From Nitrospinota bacterium (GTDB taxonomy: Bacteria; JADFOP01), in assembly GCA_022562795.1 (NCBI GenBank), contig JADFOP010000018.1, forward strand, positions 3,167 through 35,966: a stretch of 32,800 nucleotides of DNA, read 5' to 3'. The notes beneath the pieces were generated by a model that saw nothing but the letters and a program-made list of their open reading frames with translations, was not told where the DNA came from and did not search any database. The translations under genes and the position numbers were made by a program. Shown here piece by piece: positions 19,202-27,872 of this stretch (the stretch's first letter is position 1; every line of letters begins with the position of its first letter).

Positions 19202-19884
19202 TTTCTTTTAGGCTCCATGGTCTGCACGATCGGCAACACCAGGGTAATGGGGGGAATTTCCATCACCCTGCCTTCTTCCGGTTTCTTGAAAGATAGAAGA
19301 AATTCGACGGCCGTTGGGGGAGTGTCGCTCTTCCAACTCTCCTCCCACCGGGGGGGAGGGGGAATCCCCCCTGTTGTCGGAGGGGGGCCAAAGTACCGAT
19401 ACTTAATAGCCTCCACCGTGGGGTCTAGCATAATCAGGTGGCCCTTGCCTTCCTCGAAGAGCTCGCCGTTGGGGATGATATCCTCCCTGAGGACGAGGCC
19501 CCGCTGGCCCGTGTCGGCGTCCTCTTCGACGCTGAGAGTTACCTCCTTCAGTCCGCTTTGCACGAAGCCCCGGGAGCGCATGGAGGCGGTGGTCACGAAG
19601 CTGAAGCGGTCGGCCTCACCACGGAAAGCGACGGACTCCACCGACGTCCCAACCTGGGATGGGGGATATGCGCTGCGGAGCTCCTGGGAAATCTGCTCAG
19701 TTATGACCCGGGCCCGGTGGGTCCGTTCTATGCTTCTTCCACCCGTAAGGATGGCATTTTGGCTGATTCGGAGCGCCGCACCCAAGATGGCTACAATGAG
19801 GCCGAGTATGGCCATGGCAATGACGAGCTCGAGCAACGTAAAACCACCCTGGCTGCGAAGGACTCTGAATAGACGGGCTCTCAC
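19198..19884 (-). CDS. gspJ: T2SS minor pseudopilin GspJ
   Basis: The 228-residue protein carries a prepilin leader and helix (QGG, then FTLLELVIAMAILGLIVAIL) with Glu5 of the mature form. A GspJ-type beta-rich domain follows, with QISQELRSAYPP and ALRISQNA. The middle has a Gly/Pro-rich loop (GPPPTTGGIPPPPRWEES). It starts with GTG overlapping the gspI stop and ends overlapping gspK, in the usual I-J-K order of tip pseudopilins. Confidence 0.88.
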   Translation of the reverse strand: MRARLFRVLRSQGGFTLLELVIAMAILGLIVAILGAALRISQNAILTGGRSIERTHRARVITEQISQELRSAYPPSQVGTSVESVAFRGEADRFSFVTTASMRSRGFVQSGLKEVTLSVEEDADTGQRGLVLREDIIPNGELFEEGKGHLIMLDPTVEAIKYRYFGPPPTTGGIPPPPRWEESWKSDTPPTAVEFLLSFKKPEEGRVMEIPPITLVLPIVQTMEPKRK

Positions 19885-20294
19885 AGGCCCACTCTCCTTT
19901 GCTCGGGGAGGAATCCAAGCCGCAGGGTCTCAAGGGCCACCCGCCTTCGCCGCGGCCCGTTCTCCCAGGAGACAATCACCTTAATGTGGAAGAGTCGTGT
20001 CTTTCGCTCTCGGAGCGTCTCGCGCTGCTGTGATGTATCGACGACCTTCCGACTCCATCTGTACCCGTCGGTGTATTCGCCCTCCTCTTCTCCCTCTACA
20101 AGCTCCTCGAGTAGGTCAACCTCGTTCATCTTGCTCTTGGCGAGGATGACCGCCTTCGAGTAGGCCCGGTCCACGTGGAGGGCCATCAGCCCCTGGGAAA
20201 AGATGGAGAAAATAAGGACGAGGCTCATCCCAAGAATGCTGATGGCCACGAGGACCTCCATGAGGGTGAAGCCCGCATCGCCACCGCGCATCAC
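19881..20294 (-). CDS. gspI: T2SS minor pseudopilin GspI
   Basis: The 137-residue protein has the short leader MMRGGDAG before FTLMEVLVAISILGMSLVLI (Glu5 present), then the typical AVILAKSKMNEVDLLE motif of GspI. GspI nucleates the tip complex with J and K. The start is GTG at 20294 or the next codon ATG at 20291; the two overlap the gspH stop. The last 20 residues are Arg-rich. Confidence 0.88.
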   Translation of the reverse strand: MMRGGDAGFTLMEVLVAISILGMSLVLIFSIFSQGLMALHVDRAYSKAVILAKSKMNEVDLLEELVEGEEEGEYTDGYRWSRKVVDTSQQRETLRERKTRLFHIKVIVSWENGPRRRRVALETLRLGFLPEQRRVGL

Positions 20295-20854
20295 GAAACC
20301 TCCCGAGAGATGGTTGGGGTGCCCGTTACCGGGTCTACGACAATCCGGTATACGGTGCCGAGGGTGTTGACGAGTTCGATGGCCTCACCTGTGGAATAGC
20401 CGGTGGGGTAAAAGAGCAGGTCCCGTTTGCCAGAGTCGATGACGACCGCTCCCTGGCGATCGATCAGACGCGGCCGAACCGTCGAGGGGAATTGGATAGT
20501 GATCAGAGCCCTCGGGGGGGGAGGAGGCACCCCTTCCTCGATCTCGGAACCCTTGGGCTCGACCCGCAAGAGCCGGGTGAAATGGCCGTCGAGGTCAATC
20601 CGCACGATCTGAATCTTTTTGGTAAGGATGGCCTGCTGGTGGGCGTAGCGGAGTAAGCTGGCCATACTCGTGGCGGCCCGCTTGCACTGGAGGTTAATCC
20701 ACCCTCGGTGGATAGCAGGCACAGATAGGGCCGCAACCACGCCGATAATGAGCAGGACGACGATGAGCTCCAGTAGGGAGAACCCCTTCTCGTCGCTCAG
20801 CGCCCCCCTAGAGGTTCTCCCAGGAGACAATATCTTTGTTCTCTCCGTCTCCAC
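20291..20854 (-). CDS. gspH: T2SS pseudopilin GspH
   Basis: The prepilin signature is KG before FSLLELIVVLLIIGVVAALS, with Glu5. It is followed by a GspH-type domain containing AATSMASLLRYAHQQAILTK and a final IVVDPVTGTPTISREV. The start is uncertain because the gene begins inside gspG. GTG at 20854 has GGAG 6 nt upstream and gives 187 residues with a 24-residue leader; TTG at 20830 and even CTG at 20800 (6-residue leader, AGGGGG just upstream) are possible. An ATG at 20875 has no ribosome site. GspH is the minor pseudopilin joining the tip to the GspG shaft. Confidence 0.8.
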   Translation of the reverse strand: METERTKILSPGRTSRGALSDEKGFSLLELIVVLLIIGVVAALSVPAIHRGWINLQCKRAATSMASLLRYAHQQAILTKKIQIVRIDLDGHFTRLLRVEPKGSEIEEGVPPPPPRALITIQFPSTVRPRLIDRQGAVVIDSGKRDLLFYPTGYSTGEAIELVNTLGTVYRIVVDPVTGTPTISREVS

Positions 20855-21233
20855 CTGGGGCTCCGTCGGCTCCATAGGAGATGAGGTCCATGTCGCCGTT
20901 CTCACCTGGAGAGCGGTATTTGTATGCATTGCCCCATGGGTCCTTTGGGACGGCCTTGACCAAGTAGGGACCAACCCATGAATCGAGTCCCGATGGTTGT
21001 TCATTCAGCGCCTCAAGACCCTCTGCGGTCGATGGATAACGGCCCACATCGAGCCGGTAGGTGTCGAGGGCCTGTCGAAAGAGCTCGATCTGCGCCGATG
21101 CGGCTTTCCGTTTGGCCTCGCCGACCTTACCAAAAAGCCGGGGGCCAACCAACGCCGCCAGGATGGCGATAATCACCACCACGACTAGAATTTCAATAAG
21201 CGTGAATCCTCGTTCATCCGCCAATCGGTGCAT
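20808..21233 (-). CDS. gspG: T2SS major pseudopilin GspG
   Basis: GspG is the main subunit of the pseudopilus that pushes substrates through the secretin. The 141 residues are canonical: a short leader MHRLADERG, then FTLIEILVVVVIIAILAALV, then VGRYPSTAEGLEAL and DPWGNAYKY. The calcium-site loop DLISYGADGAPGGDGENKDI is near the C-terminus. GAGGGAG precedes the ATG. The gene follows gspF after 15 bp and overlaps gspH. Confidence 0.96.
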   Translation of the reverse strand: MHRLADERGFTLIEILVVVVIIAILAALVGPRLFGKVGEAKRKAASAQIELFRQALDTYRLDVGRYPSTAEGLEALNEQPSGLDSWVGPYLVKAVPKDPWGNAYKYRSPGENGDMDLISYGADGAPGGDGENKDIVSWENL

Positions 21234-21248
21234 GGGTTTGGTTCTCCC

Positions 21249-22469
21249 TCAGATGGGGACGGCGGTGATGCTGAAGATGGCCATGAGGATCGAAAGCACA
21301 ATGAATCCCACCACAACCCCCATAACCAGGATAATGACCGGCTCGACGAGGGCTGTCAACCTCCGGACGGTCGTCTGGACATCCGCGTCGAAGATGTCGG
21401 CTACCTGAAGCAGCATCTCCTCCAATCGGCCCGATTCCTCGCCGATGGCAATCATCTGGGTGGCCAGCGGTGGAAAGTTCACTGAAGCCCGGAGGGGTAA
21501 AGCAAGCGGACGACCGGCGCGGACGGCCTCGGTTAGGTCGCCCACCAAGTCGGCCAACACTTGGTTCGTCATCGTCTCCTCGACGATGCTCATAGCCTCT
21601 AGAATAGGGACACCGCTGGTCAGTAGGGTTCCCAAGGTGCGGGTAAAGCGCCCGACATCAATCTTTTTAATGAGCTCTCCCACAATAGGCAGACGCAGCT
21701 TGAAACGGTCCCACAAGCGTCGGCCTTCGGTCCGCTTAATTACGCGGCGAAAGATCACCCAGGCCCCGATAATTCCACCGAGCAAAGCCCACCAGGCCTT
21801 TAGGAAGAAGCCGCTAAAAGCCAGAAGAATCTGTGTTGAAAGGGGTAGCGCCTGGCCGAGATCAGAAAATATTTCCGTAAATCGAGGGATGACGAAGATC
21901 AGCAGGACCATGACGGCCGCGCCGCCGGCCACGGTAAGAATAGTGGGGTAGACCAGCTGTGAGATGACTTGAGACCGGGTAGCGTGGGCGACTTCCATGA
22001 AATCCGCCAGTCGCTGGAGGATGGGGCCCAGAGCCCCGCTCGCCTCTCCGGCATGGACCATGCTGGCGTAGAGATTACCAAAGACCTTGGGGTGGCGTCC
22101 AAGGGCATTGGAGAGAGTAGAGCCCTCCTGCATCCGCGCCAGGAGGTCCTCGACCACGGCTCGCATACGGGCCTTCCTGGTCAAGGGGATGATAATCTGG
22201 AGGACTCGGTCTATTTCAAGTCCGGAGTTAAAGAGGGTTGCCATGTGCCGGGTAAAGGTCAAAACGTCGGTGCGGGTGACTCGATGGATGATCTGGCTGA
22301 CTTCCAGTCCCTGGTCGGCAGCCTCGTCGTCGATGCTTTCGGTCACCGCAATTGGCAGGTAATCCATGGATTGGAGATGATCTATGACGGCGCGGCGGTC
22401 TCTCCCCTCCATCGTGCCTTCGACAACGCTTCCCGCCTGGTCAACGACCTTGTAGGTGTATTGTGGCAT
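21249..22469 (-). CDS. gspF: T2SS inner-membrane platform protein GspF
   Basis: GspF is the polytopic platform protein that transmits GspE work to pseudopilus growth. The 406 residues have the standard length and order. The N-terminal region MPQYTYKVVDQAGSVVEGTM is followed by two copies of the cytoplasmic T2SF helical domain: FTRHMATLFNSGLEIDRVL in the first, FTRTLGTLLTSGVPILEAM in the second. Membrane segments lie near residues 175-200, 222-240 and 375-400. Conserved AGEASGAL and IGEESGRLEEML are present. It starts 35 bp after gspE. Confidence 0.94.
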   Translation of the reverse strand: MPQYTYKVVDQAGSVVEGTMEGRDRRAVIDHLQSMDYLPIAVTESIDDEAADQGLEVSQIIHRVTRTDVLTFTRHMATLFNSGLEIDRVLQIIIPLTRKARMRAVVEDLLARMQEGSTLSNALGRHPKVFGNLYASMVHAGEASGALGPILQRLADFMEVAHATRSQVISQLVYPTILTVAGGAAVMVLLIFVIPRFTEIFSDLGQALPLSTQILLAFSGFFLKAWWALLGGIIGAWVIFRRVIKRTEGRRLWDRFKLRLPIVGELIKKIDVGRFTRTLGTLLTSGVPILEAMSIVEETMTNQVLADLVGDLTEAVRAGRPLALPLRASVNFPPLATQMIAIGEESGRLEEMLLQVADIFDADVQTTVRRLTALVEPVIILVMGVVVGFIVLSILMAIFSITAVPI

Positions 22470-22504
22470 GTGCTACTCGTAGTCCGGCAGGCCGGGGGCA
22501 GGTC

Positions 22505-24235
22505 TCAAGCGCCGACCATGGTGGCTTCTTCGTCCTGCGTGACCCGCAGGACCTCGGCGATACTCGTTAGCCCCGCCCGGACTTTTTCGAGCCCATCGCC
22601 CCGGAGGGTCACCATGCCCTTGGAGACCGCTTGTTGTTTGATAATGGTCGATGAGGTTTTCTCCAGAATCGGGACCCGGATGTCCTCGTCTATGGGGAGG
22701 AGCTCGAATATTCCGATGCGGCCCCGGTAGCCCGTTTGGCCGCACGCCTCGCAACCTGTTCCTTCGTAAGCCACGAAGGGCTCTGTAGCCGGCAATCCGG
22801 CCTCCTGGAGCAATTCCGGAGAGGTCTGCTCTCCCCTCTTGCAGCTCTGGCAGTTGAGCCGAACCAGCCGCTGGGCAAGGATGCCCATAATTGAGGAAGC
22901 CAGCAGGTAATTTTCCATCCCCATATCTAAGAGTCGGGTGATCCCCCCTGCTGCGTCGTTGGTGTGAATGGTTGAGAAAACCAGGTGGCCCGTCAAGGCC
23001 GACTGGATGGCTATCTCGGCCGTCTCGGGGTCGCGAATCTCACCGATCATGATGATGTCCGGGTCCTGGCGAACGATGGAGCGTAGCCCGTTTGCGAAGG
23101 TGAGCCCAATGGCAGGCTTGACCTGAATCTGGTTGATCCCCCTCAGGTTGTACTCGACAGGGTCTTCGATGGTGATGATCTTCTTGTCCGGGGAGTTGAT
23201 TTTATCCAGTGCGGCATAGAGAGTGGTTGTTTTACCGCTGCCCGTAGGCCCGGTGACCAAGACGATGCCGTAAGGCCGGCGGACGAGAGACTCGAACTGC
23301 CGCAGAATTCCGGGCGAGAACCCGAGTTTCTCCAGGCTCAGGACCAGAGTGGCGCTGTCGAGGATTCGCATGACCACGCTCTCGCCGCTCAGGGTTGGGA
23401 TCGTCGAGACCCGCAGGTCAATATCTCGACCGGTGACCTTGAGCTTGATCCGACCGTCCTGAGGCAGACGCCGCTCGGCGATGTTGAGCTTGCTCATAAT
23501 CTTGACTCTAGAGATGATAGCGTCCTGGAGCCGCTTGGGGGGGCTCTCCACGTCGTGGAGGATGCCATCGATGCGGTAGCGGACCTTGAGAACCCCTTCG
23601 AAGGGCTCGATGTGAACGTCGCTGGCGCCCCGCTCGATTGCCTGGGAGATGAGGAGGTTGACGATCCGGATGACGGGGGCCTCAAGGGCCATGTCTCTCA
23701 GGTGGCTGATGTCATGGTCGTCCTCGAGCAGGTCCCACTCTTCGCCTTCGATGGGCACGCTTTCGACAATATCGCCGATTGTCGTCGAGCCCTCACCGTA
23801 ATAGCGATCGATGGCAGCGGCGATATCGCTCTCCGCACCGAGGTAGACCTCGATCTTCTTGTATCCGATGGCGGTCTTCAACTCATTGATAATTGACGTG
23901 TTGGAGGGGTCAGCCATGACGATCGTGAGGGTATTGTCTTCAGCCTTGAGGGGGGCGAAGCCATACTCCTTCATGTACTTGACAGGAAAGGCAACACCTT
24001 CCAAGGGCTTGTCGGGATAGAGACCGTCCGGCAGGAAAGGGACCCCGAAATGCTGGGCCAGGGCAGTGAGGAGTTGGATTTCCGTGAGAAAGCCCATCAC
24101 CACCAATGTGCGGCCCAGGGGCTGCTCCACAACCCGCTGCTCTTTGAGGGCCCGCTCGAGCTCCTCGGCGGAGATCAGCCCCTTTTTGATGAGAAGTTCG
24201 CCCAGGCGGAGCGCATTGAACGGGCTCCCGGCCAT
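22505..24235 (-). CDS. gspE: T2SS assembly ATPase GspE
   Basis: GspE is the cytoplasmic hexameric ATPase driving secretion. The 576 residues carry a type II/IV N-terminal domain (about 1-150, LGELLIKKGLISAEELERAL). An N2 domain with SDVHIEPF follows, then the RecA-like domain. Its motifs are Walker A GPTGSGKTT (329-337), the Asp box TIEDPVEYN, Walker B DPDIIMIGEIRD (391-402) and the His box GHLVFSTIHTNDA. A tetracysteine zinc site is formed by Cys462/465 and Cys495/498. PilB is the nearest alternative, but the gsp neighbours on both sides fix the assignment. Confidence 0.94.
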   Translation of the reverse strand: MAGSPFNALRLGELLIKKGLISAEELERALKEQRVVEQPLGRTLVVMGFLTEIQLLTALAQHFGVPFLPDGLYPDKPLEGVAFPVKYMKEYGFAPLKAEDNTLTIVMADPSNTSIINELKTAIGYKKIEVYLGAESDIAAAIDRYYGEGSTTIGDIVESVPIEGEEWDLLEDDHDISHLRDMALEAPVIRIVNLLISQAIERGASDVHIEPFEGVLKVRYRIDGILHDVESPPKRLQDAIISRVKIMSKLNIAERRLPQDGRIKLKVTGRDIDLRVSTIPTLSGESVVMRILDSATLVLSLEKLGFSPGILRQFESLVRRPYGIVLVTGPTGSGKTTTLYAALDKINSPDKKIITIEDPVEYNLRGINQIQVKPAIGLTFANGLRSIVRQDPDIIMIGEIRDPETAEIAIQSALTGHLVFSTIHTNDAAGGITRLLDMGMENYLLASSIMGILAQRLVRLNCQSCKRGEQTSPELLQEAGLPATEPFVAYEGTGCEACGQTGYRGRIGIFELLPIDEDIRVPILEKTSSTIIKQQAVSKGMVTLRGDGLEKVRAGLTSIAEVLRVTQDEEATMVGA

Positions 24236-24326
24236 GTAACCATCCCCCCTGTGTGAGCTTATAGCTACGCCTTATTGTAGCAGATGCGCGCCGGGGTTTG
24301 CAACGGGAAGGGGAAGGCGGGCGGGC

Positions 24327-26790
24327 CTAACGACGGCCAGCCTTATGTTTTTTGAGGAGCTTTTGGATGCTTTGGAGCCGCTCGTTGTACAGATCGGTGA
24401 CGGCGCGGGCGTCGGCTTCGTCGAAGACCACCCGGGGGGTCACCATGACGATGAGCTCGGTCTTTTCCTTCGTTATGACGGTGCGGCCGAAGATGCGCTT
24501 AAGTATGGGAATGCGGTTCAGGATGGGGATGCCGGTCAGCGTTTCTCTCCCGGTCTCAGAGATGAGCCCGCCGATGATGAGGGTCTGGTTGTCTTTTACC
24601 ACGACGCTGGTTTTCGCACTGCGGGTGAGGAAGCTGATTTCCCTATTACCATCTTCCGTTACAAAAATCTCGCCGATTTCGCTCAGCTCCTCCTCGATAT
24701 CCAGCGTCACATAGCCGTTCTCGTTGATTTTCGGCGTAATCTTGAGCTTCACCCCCACCTTTTTGAACTCGAAGCTGGTTGGTGATATCGGTGTTGGGGT
24801 CGGTTGTGGTCTTGGGAATGGGCACCTCCGTCACCACGTTTATCTCCGCCTCCTTGTTCTCGGAGGTGAGGATGCTCGGGCTCGATACGATGTTCAGATT
24901 GCCCTCCGAGGCTAGCATATCCAAGGTGGCGATGAACCGTTCGGGGTTGGTGACAAAGAGAGACAGCCCCCCAAGGTCTGTAACCGCTGTGCTCGTAGGA
25001 ATGGCGGGAGTCGCCACAGGGGAGCCCAGTTGGGCAGCGCTGGCGATTGGTAGCCCCCCTGACCTAACCTTTGATCCTCGGAAGGCGTACTCGAGGCCGA
25101 ACTCGAAGTCGCCGGTCAGGGTGACCTCCGCGATGAGGGTCTCGATGATGACCTGCTTGGGCTTTCGGTCGAGCTTCTTGATGACCGCCAGGACGTCAGG
25201 GTAGTTGACCGGCTTTGTTCGCAAAACTATGGCGTTGGACTCCGTATCGGCGACGACGAAGAGGGAAATCTCCTCAGAGGTGGCGTCGGAGACGACCCGC
25301 TCGGCCACCCTGAGCGACGGGGAGGCGCGCGGCGACGTGGCGGCGGCCGGCGGCGGGGCCTCAGCTTTTTTTTCGCCCGCCGTCTCGAGTTGGGCTATGC
25401 GCTCAAGCGGAGAGCCGCTCGGAGCCCTGCTCTCGCTTCTTTCGAACTCGGAAGTTGGCCTGGGAGTGGATGGCTGCGGCCTAGCAGGGACGCCCCCGCT
25501 CTCCGAAGGAAATAGGCCCTGGAGGATGCCGACGATGTTCTCAGCCGTCCCGTACTGGACGTAATAGACGAAAGTCTGCTCCTCGGCCCGCAGGGTGGGC
25601 TGGTCGAGCCGGGAGGTCCATAGATCGATGGCCGAAGCGAGGTCGGGCAGCCCGTTGACGACGAGAAGCGCGTTGAGGCGCGGGACAGGGATGAACTCCA
25701 GGGTCGCCGACGCGTCGTCGCCGTAGCCGAGGGCTACGAACATCATTCGGAGCTCAGCGGCCAGGGTCTCGGGGTCGACATAATCCAACGAGTAGAGTTT
25801 GGTCTGGATGCGGTCGAAGGCGTCGGTGTCGAGCATCTCAACCAACCGAAGCACCTTTTTGACGTTTCGGGCCGAATCTACGAGGATGAAGCTGTTGGTG
25901 CCCTTGATGGGAATCATGGCGGCCGCCTCAGAGATGACCGGCTTTACGACCTCCTGCATTGTGCCCGCCGGGATGAACCGGACTGGTATAACCTGAATAA
26001 TGAAGCGATCCTCGGCCGGAACGGGAAACGCCCGGCTGCCCATGCGGGTGGCGATTGGAAGCTGACGCGCCTGGGCCACGGGGACCACGCGGTAGAGGTC
26101 GCCCACCTGGACCATCGTGAAGCCGTTTACGGCGAGAATCTGCTCCAGCGTCGGCAGCAGCTCGCTTATGGAAATCTTGCCCGCCGTCTGAATGGTGACG
26201 GTCCCGCCGACGGCCGGATCTAAAACGTAATTAATGCCTACGAGATCCCCCACCACCCGGATGACGCTGCGGAGGTCCGCCTCGTCGAAGTTCAACACCA
26301 CCTTGCCCAGGGAGGAGGAGGGCTGGTTGGCCAAGACGATAGCCCCGGCGTGCGGGTCGACGCTCATCGAGGAATAGGTGGCCAGCCTCGAAGGATCGTA
26401 GGCGGGCCGGGCCTCAGCGAACGATGCGGCAGGAGGGCCGGAATAGGCGGCCGTCGACGGCCCGAAGTCAGGCAGCGGAGGCCTCAGCAGATCGGGGTAG
26501 AATGAACTGGGGACGAGGGGCCTGGACGATTCAAACGCCGGTGCGGGAGGTCTCAGAAGATCGGGGTAGTATGACCGAGGAATTGGAGCCGTAATCTCGC
26601 CCGGTGCGTTTGCCGCGAGCAGCGCGTACAGCGAATTGTCGGGCCCCGACCGCCAGGGCAACGGCCACCGACTGCACCCGACGACGAGGAGGGCTACGGC
26701 TGCCCACGCTAAAGGGCGGGACCACGCGCTAAGAGCGCCGCGGACCGGGAGACGCGCCCGTGGGAGAGTCTTCTTACTCACTCGTCCCAT
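24327..26790 (-). pseudogene. gspD: T2SS secretin GspD, interrupted by a frameshift
   Basis: GspD forms the outer-membrane secretion channel. The first frame (26790 to 24646) begins with a basic N-terminus and a lipobox LLVVGC (Cys39), so this secretin seems to be a lipoprotein. Two copies of an S-(Y/F)-YPDLLRPP motif (73-86, 96-109) follow. N0 is at about 163-235 (LNFDEADLRSVIRVVGDLVG), then N1-N3 with a Pro/Ser/Ala-rich insert, and the start of the secretin domain. At 24771-24789 the family sequence jumps frame: the expected SFEFKKVGVKLKITPKI, SVVVKDNQTLIIGGLI and GIPILNRIPILKRIFG continue in another frame to a stop at 24327. Joined, the protein would be about 820 residues. A single extra base (or two missing) near the site explains it. 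This may be a sequencing error, since all other gsp genes are intact. Confidence 0.85.
24771..24789 (-). other. Frameshift site in gspD
   Basis: The 5' frame is last family-like at D-I-T (24789-24781) and the 3' frame is first family-like at S-F-E-F (24776 downward). The minus-strand sequence between reads ATCACCAACCAGCTTC; removing one A from CCAACC restores DITTSFEF, a usual secretin sequence. The run is not a slippery heptamer. Confidence 0.75.
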
Positions 26791-26895
26791 ACCGTACCCC
26801 CAAGCCTATATGGGGACAGCCCAGTCATTAAAAGGCCCTGGCCGCCTTCCTTAACAGACATGGATAAACCCTGTCTCAGCAAAGAGCTTCTAAAT

Positions 26896-26924
26896 ATATC
26901 AAATCATTACTGAAAAAGAAACCC
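26896..26924 (-). promoter_or_regulatory. Promoter-like motif upstream of gspD
   Basis: On the minus strand this reads TTTCTTTTTCAG, five bases, then ATTTGATATATTT. It matches 23 of 29 positions with the motif upstream of fumC at 9981-10009. TTTCTT and TATATT are 17 nt apart, so it may be the promoter of the T2SS operon, about 100 bp before gspD. Confidence 0.35.
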
Positions 26925-26959
26925 CCCATGAAAAATTTATCAATGGTTATTTTGGCGTA

Positions 26960-26977
26960 TATATACTTGACGAAGGA
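26960..26977 (+). repeat. Left inverted repeat of the island
   Basis: TATATACTTGACGAAGGA, inverted partner of 28936-28953 with two mismatches. It contains a TTGACG -35-like hexamer pointing inward toward the DUF3800 gene. Confidence 0.6.
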
Positions 26978-27069
26978 GTGGGGCGTCGTGGTAGGATTGG
27001 GGGCGCGAGATGATTAGAAGGACACCTGTCCGCGCTCTTAGGTTTTTGAGTCGAGGAGAACACAAACTG

Positions 27070-27834
27070 ATGGTGATGTTGCGTGCCTATTGTGATGCCA
27101 GCGGAAAATCCGACAATCCCAATGATGTAATGGTTACTATTGGCGGCGTCGTTTCTTCTTTGGAGCAATGGGAGCAATTTGAACCTGAATGGTCAGCTAT
27201 GCTTGACAGTTTCGATGTTACAGAACTTCACATGAAGTATTTGGCCCATTGCAGGGGGGAATATGAAGGATGGGACGAAAGCAAAAGGCGGAGCTTTTTG
27301 GGACATGCTATCAAGATAATGGACAGACATTGTGAAGGCTATATGGGAGCCACAATGCCGATAGAGGTTTTTGATAGCCTTAAGGCTGAACACAAGGAAA
27401 AATTGGTTGACCCATATTTCCCTTGCTTCTTTGCAAACATCGGCGGTCTGATGATTTGCGCCGACCATCTGGGACCCGAAGAAAAGGTGGAAATGACCGT
27501 CGAGGGCGAACCTGGTTTTATGGGCAAAGCAACGGAATTTTGGGAGCGAGCCAGAAATGAAGGCCCACCTGGATTTAGGGAAAGACTTGGAACATTGACC
27601 GTGGGCGCATCTTCTAGAGAGGTTCTCCCTCTCCAGGTAGCGGATTTGGTGGCTTACGAAGTGAACAAATATCTCTCTTCTGAATATATGTACCGACAAC
27701 ATGGCAAAGCCCTACCAACAAAATGGCCCAGGTGGACATTTAAACAAATTAAAAAAGAGATGGATGGGCAAAAAAGGATGGTGCTTGTTGAGGTTTTTGA
27801 CCGCAGAACCGTAAAAAAGTGGTTTGGAATTTAG
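27070..27834 (+). CDS. DUF3800 domain protein
   Basis: The protein has 254 residues from the ATG at 27070 (GAGGAG 11 nt upstream); an in-frame ATG at 27010 would add 20 basic residues and is possible. It starts AYCDASG and ends with PLQVADLVAYEVNKYL, the two hallmarks of DUF3800: the acidic Y-x-D-x-S-G motif and the late Q-x-A-D-L motif. The fold is thought to be RNase H-like, with these acidic residues as the likely metal site, but activity has not been shown. DUF3800 genes are often found on mobile or defence-type islands; here it lies against a transposase in AT-richer DNA. Codon use is clearly more A/T-ending than in the gsp genes, indicating transfer. Confidence 0.8.
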   Translation: MVMLRAYCDASGKSDNPNDVMVTIGGVVSSLEQWEQFEPEWSAMLDSFDVTELHMKYLAHCRGEYEGWDESKRRSFLGHAIKIMDRHCEGYMGATMPIEVFDSLKAEHKEKLVDPYFPCFFANIGGLMICADHLGPEEKVEMTVEGEPGFMGKATEFWERARNEGPPGFRERLGTLTVGASSREVLPLQVADLVAYEVNKYLSSEYMYRQHGKALPTKWPRWTFKQIKKEMDGQKRMVLVEVFDRRTVKKWFGI

Positions 27835-27872
27835 AAGCTCGTTTCTAATACCCTATACTTTGGGAAAACTTA

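Noticed and set aside
24745-24789. Programmed frameshift in gspD
   Set aside because: The frame change lies upstream of the A-run and no slippery heptamer in the right phase or stimulatory structure was seen; error or mutation is simpler.
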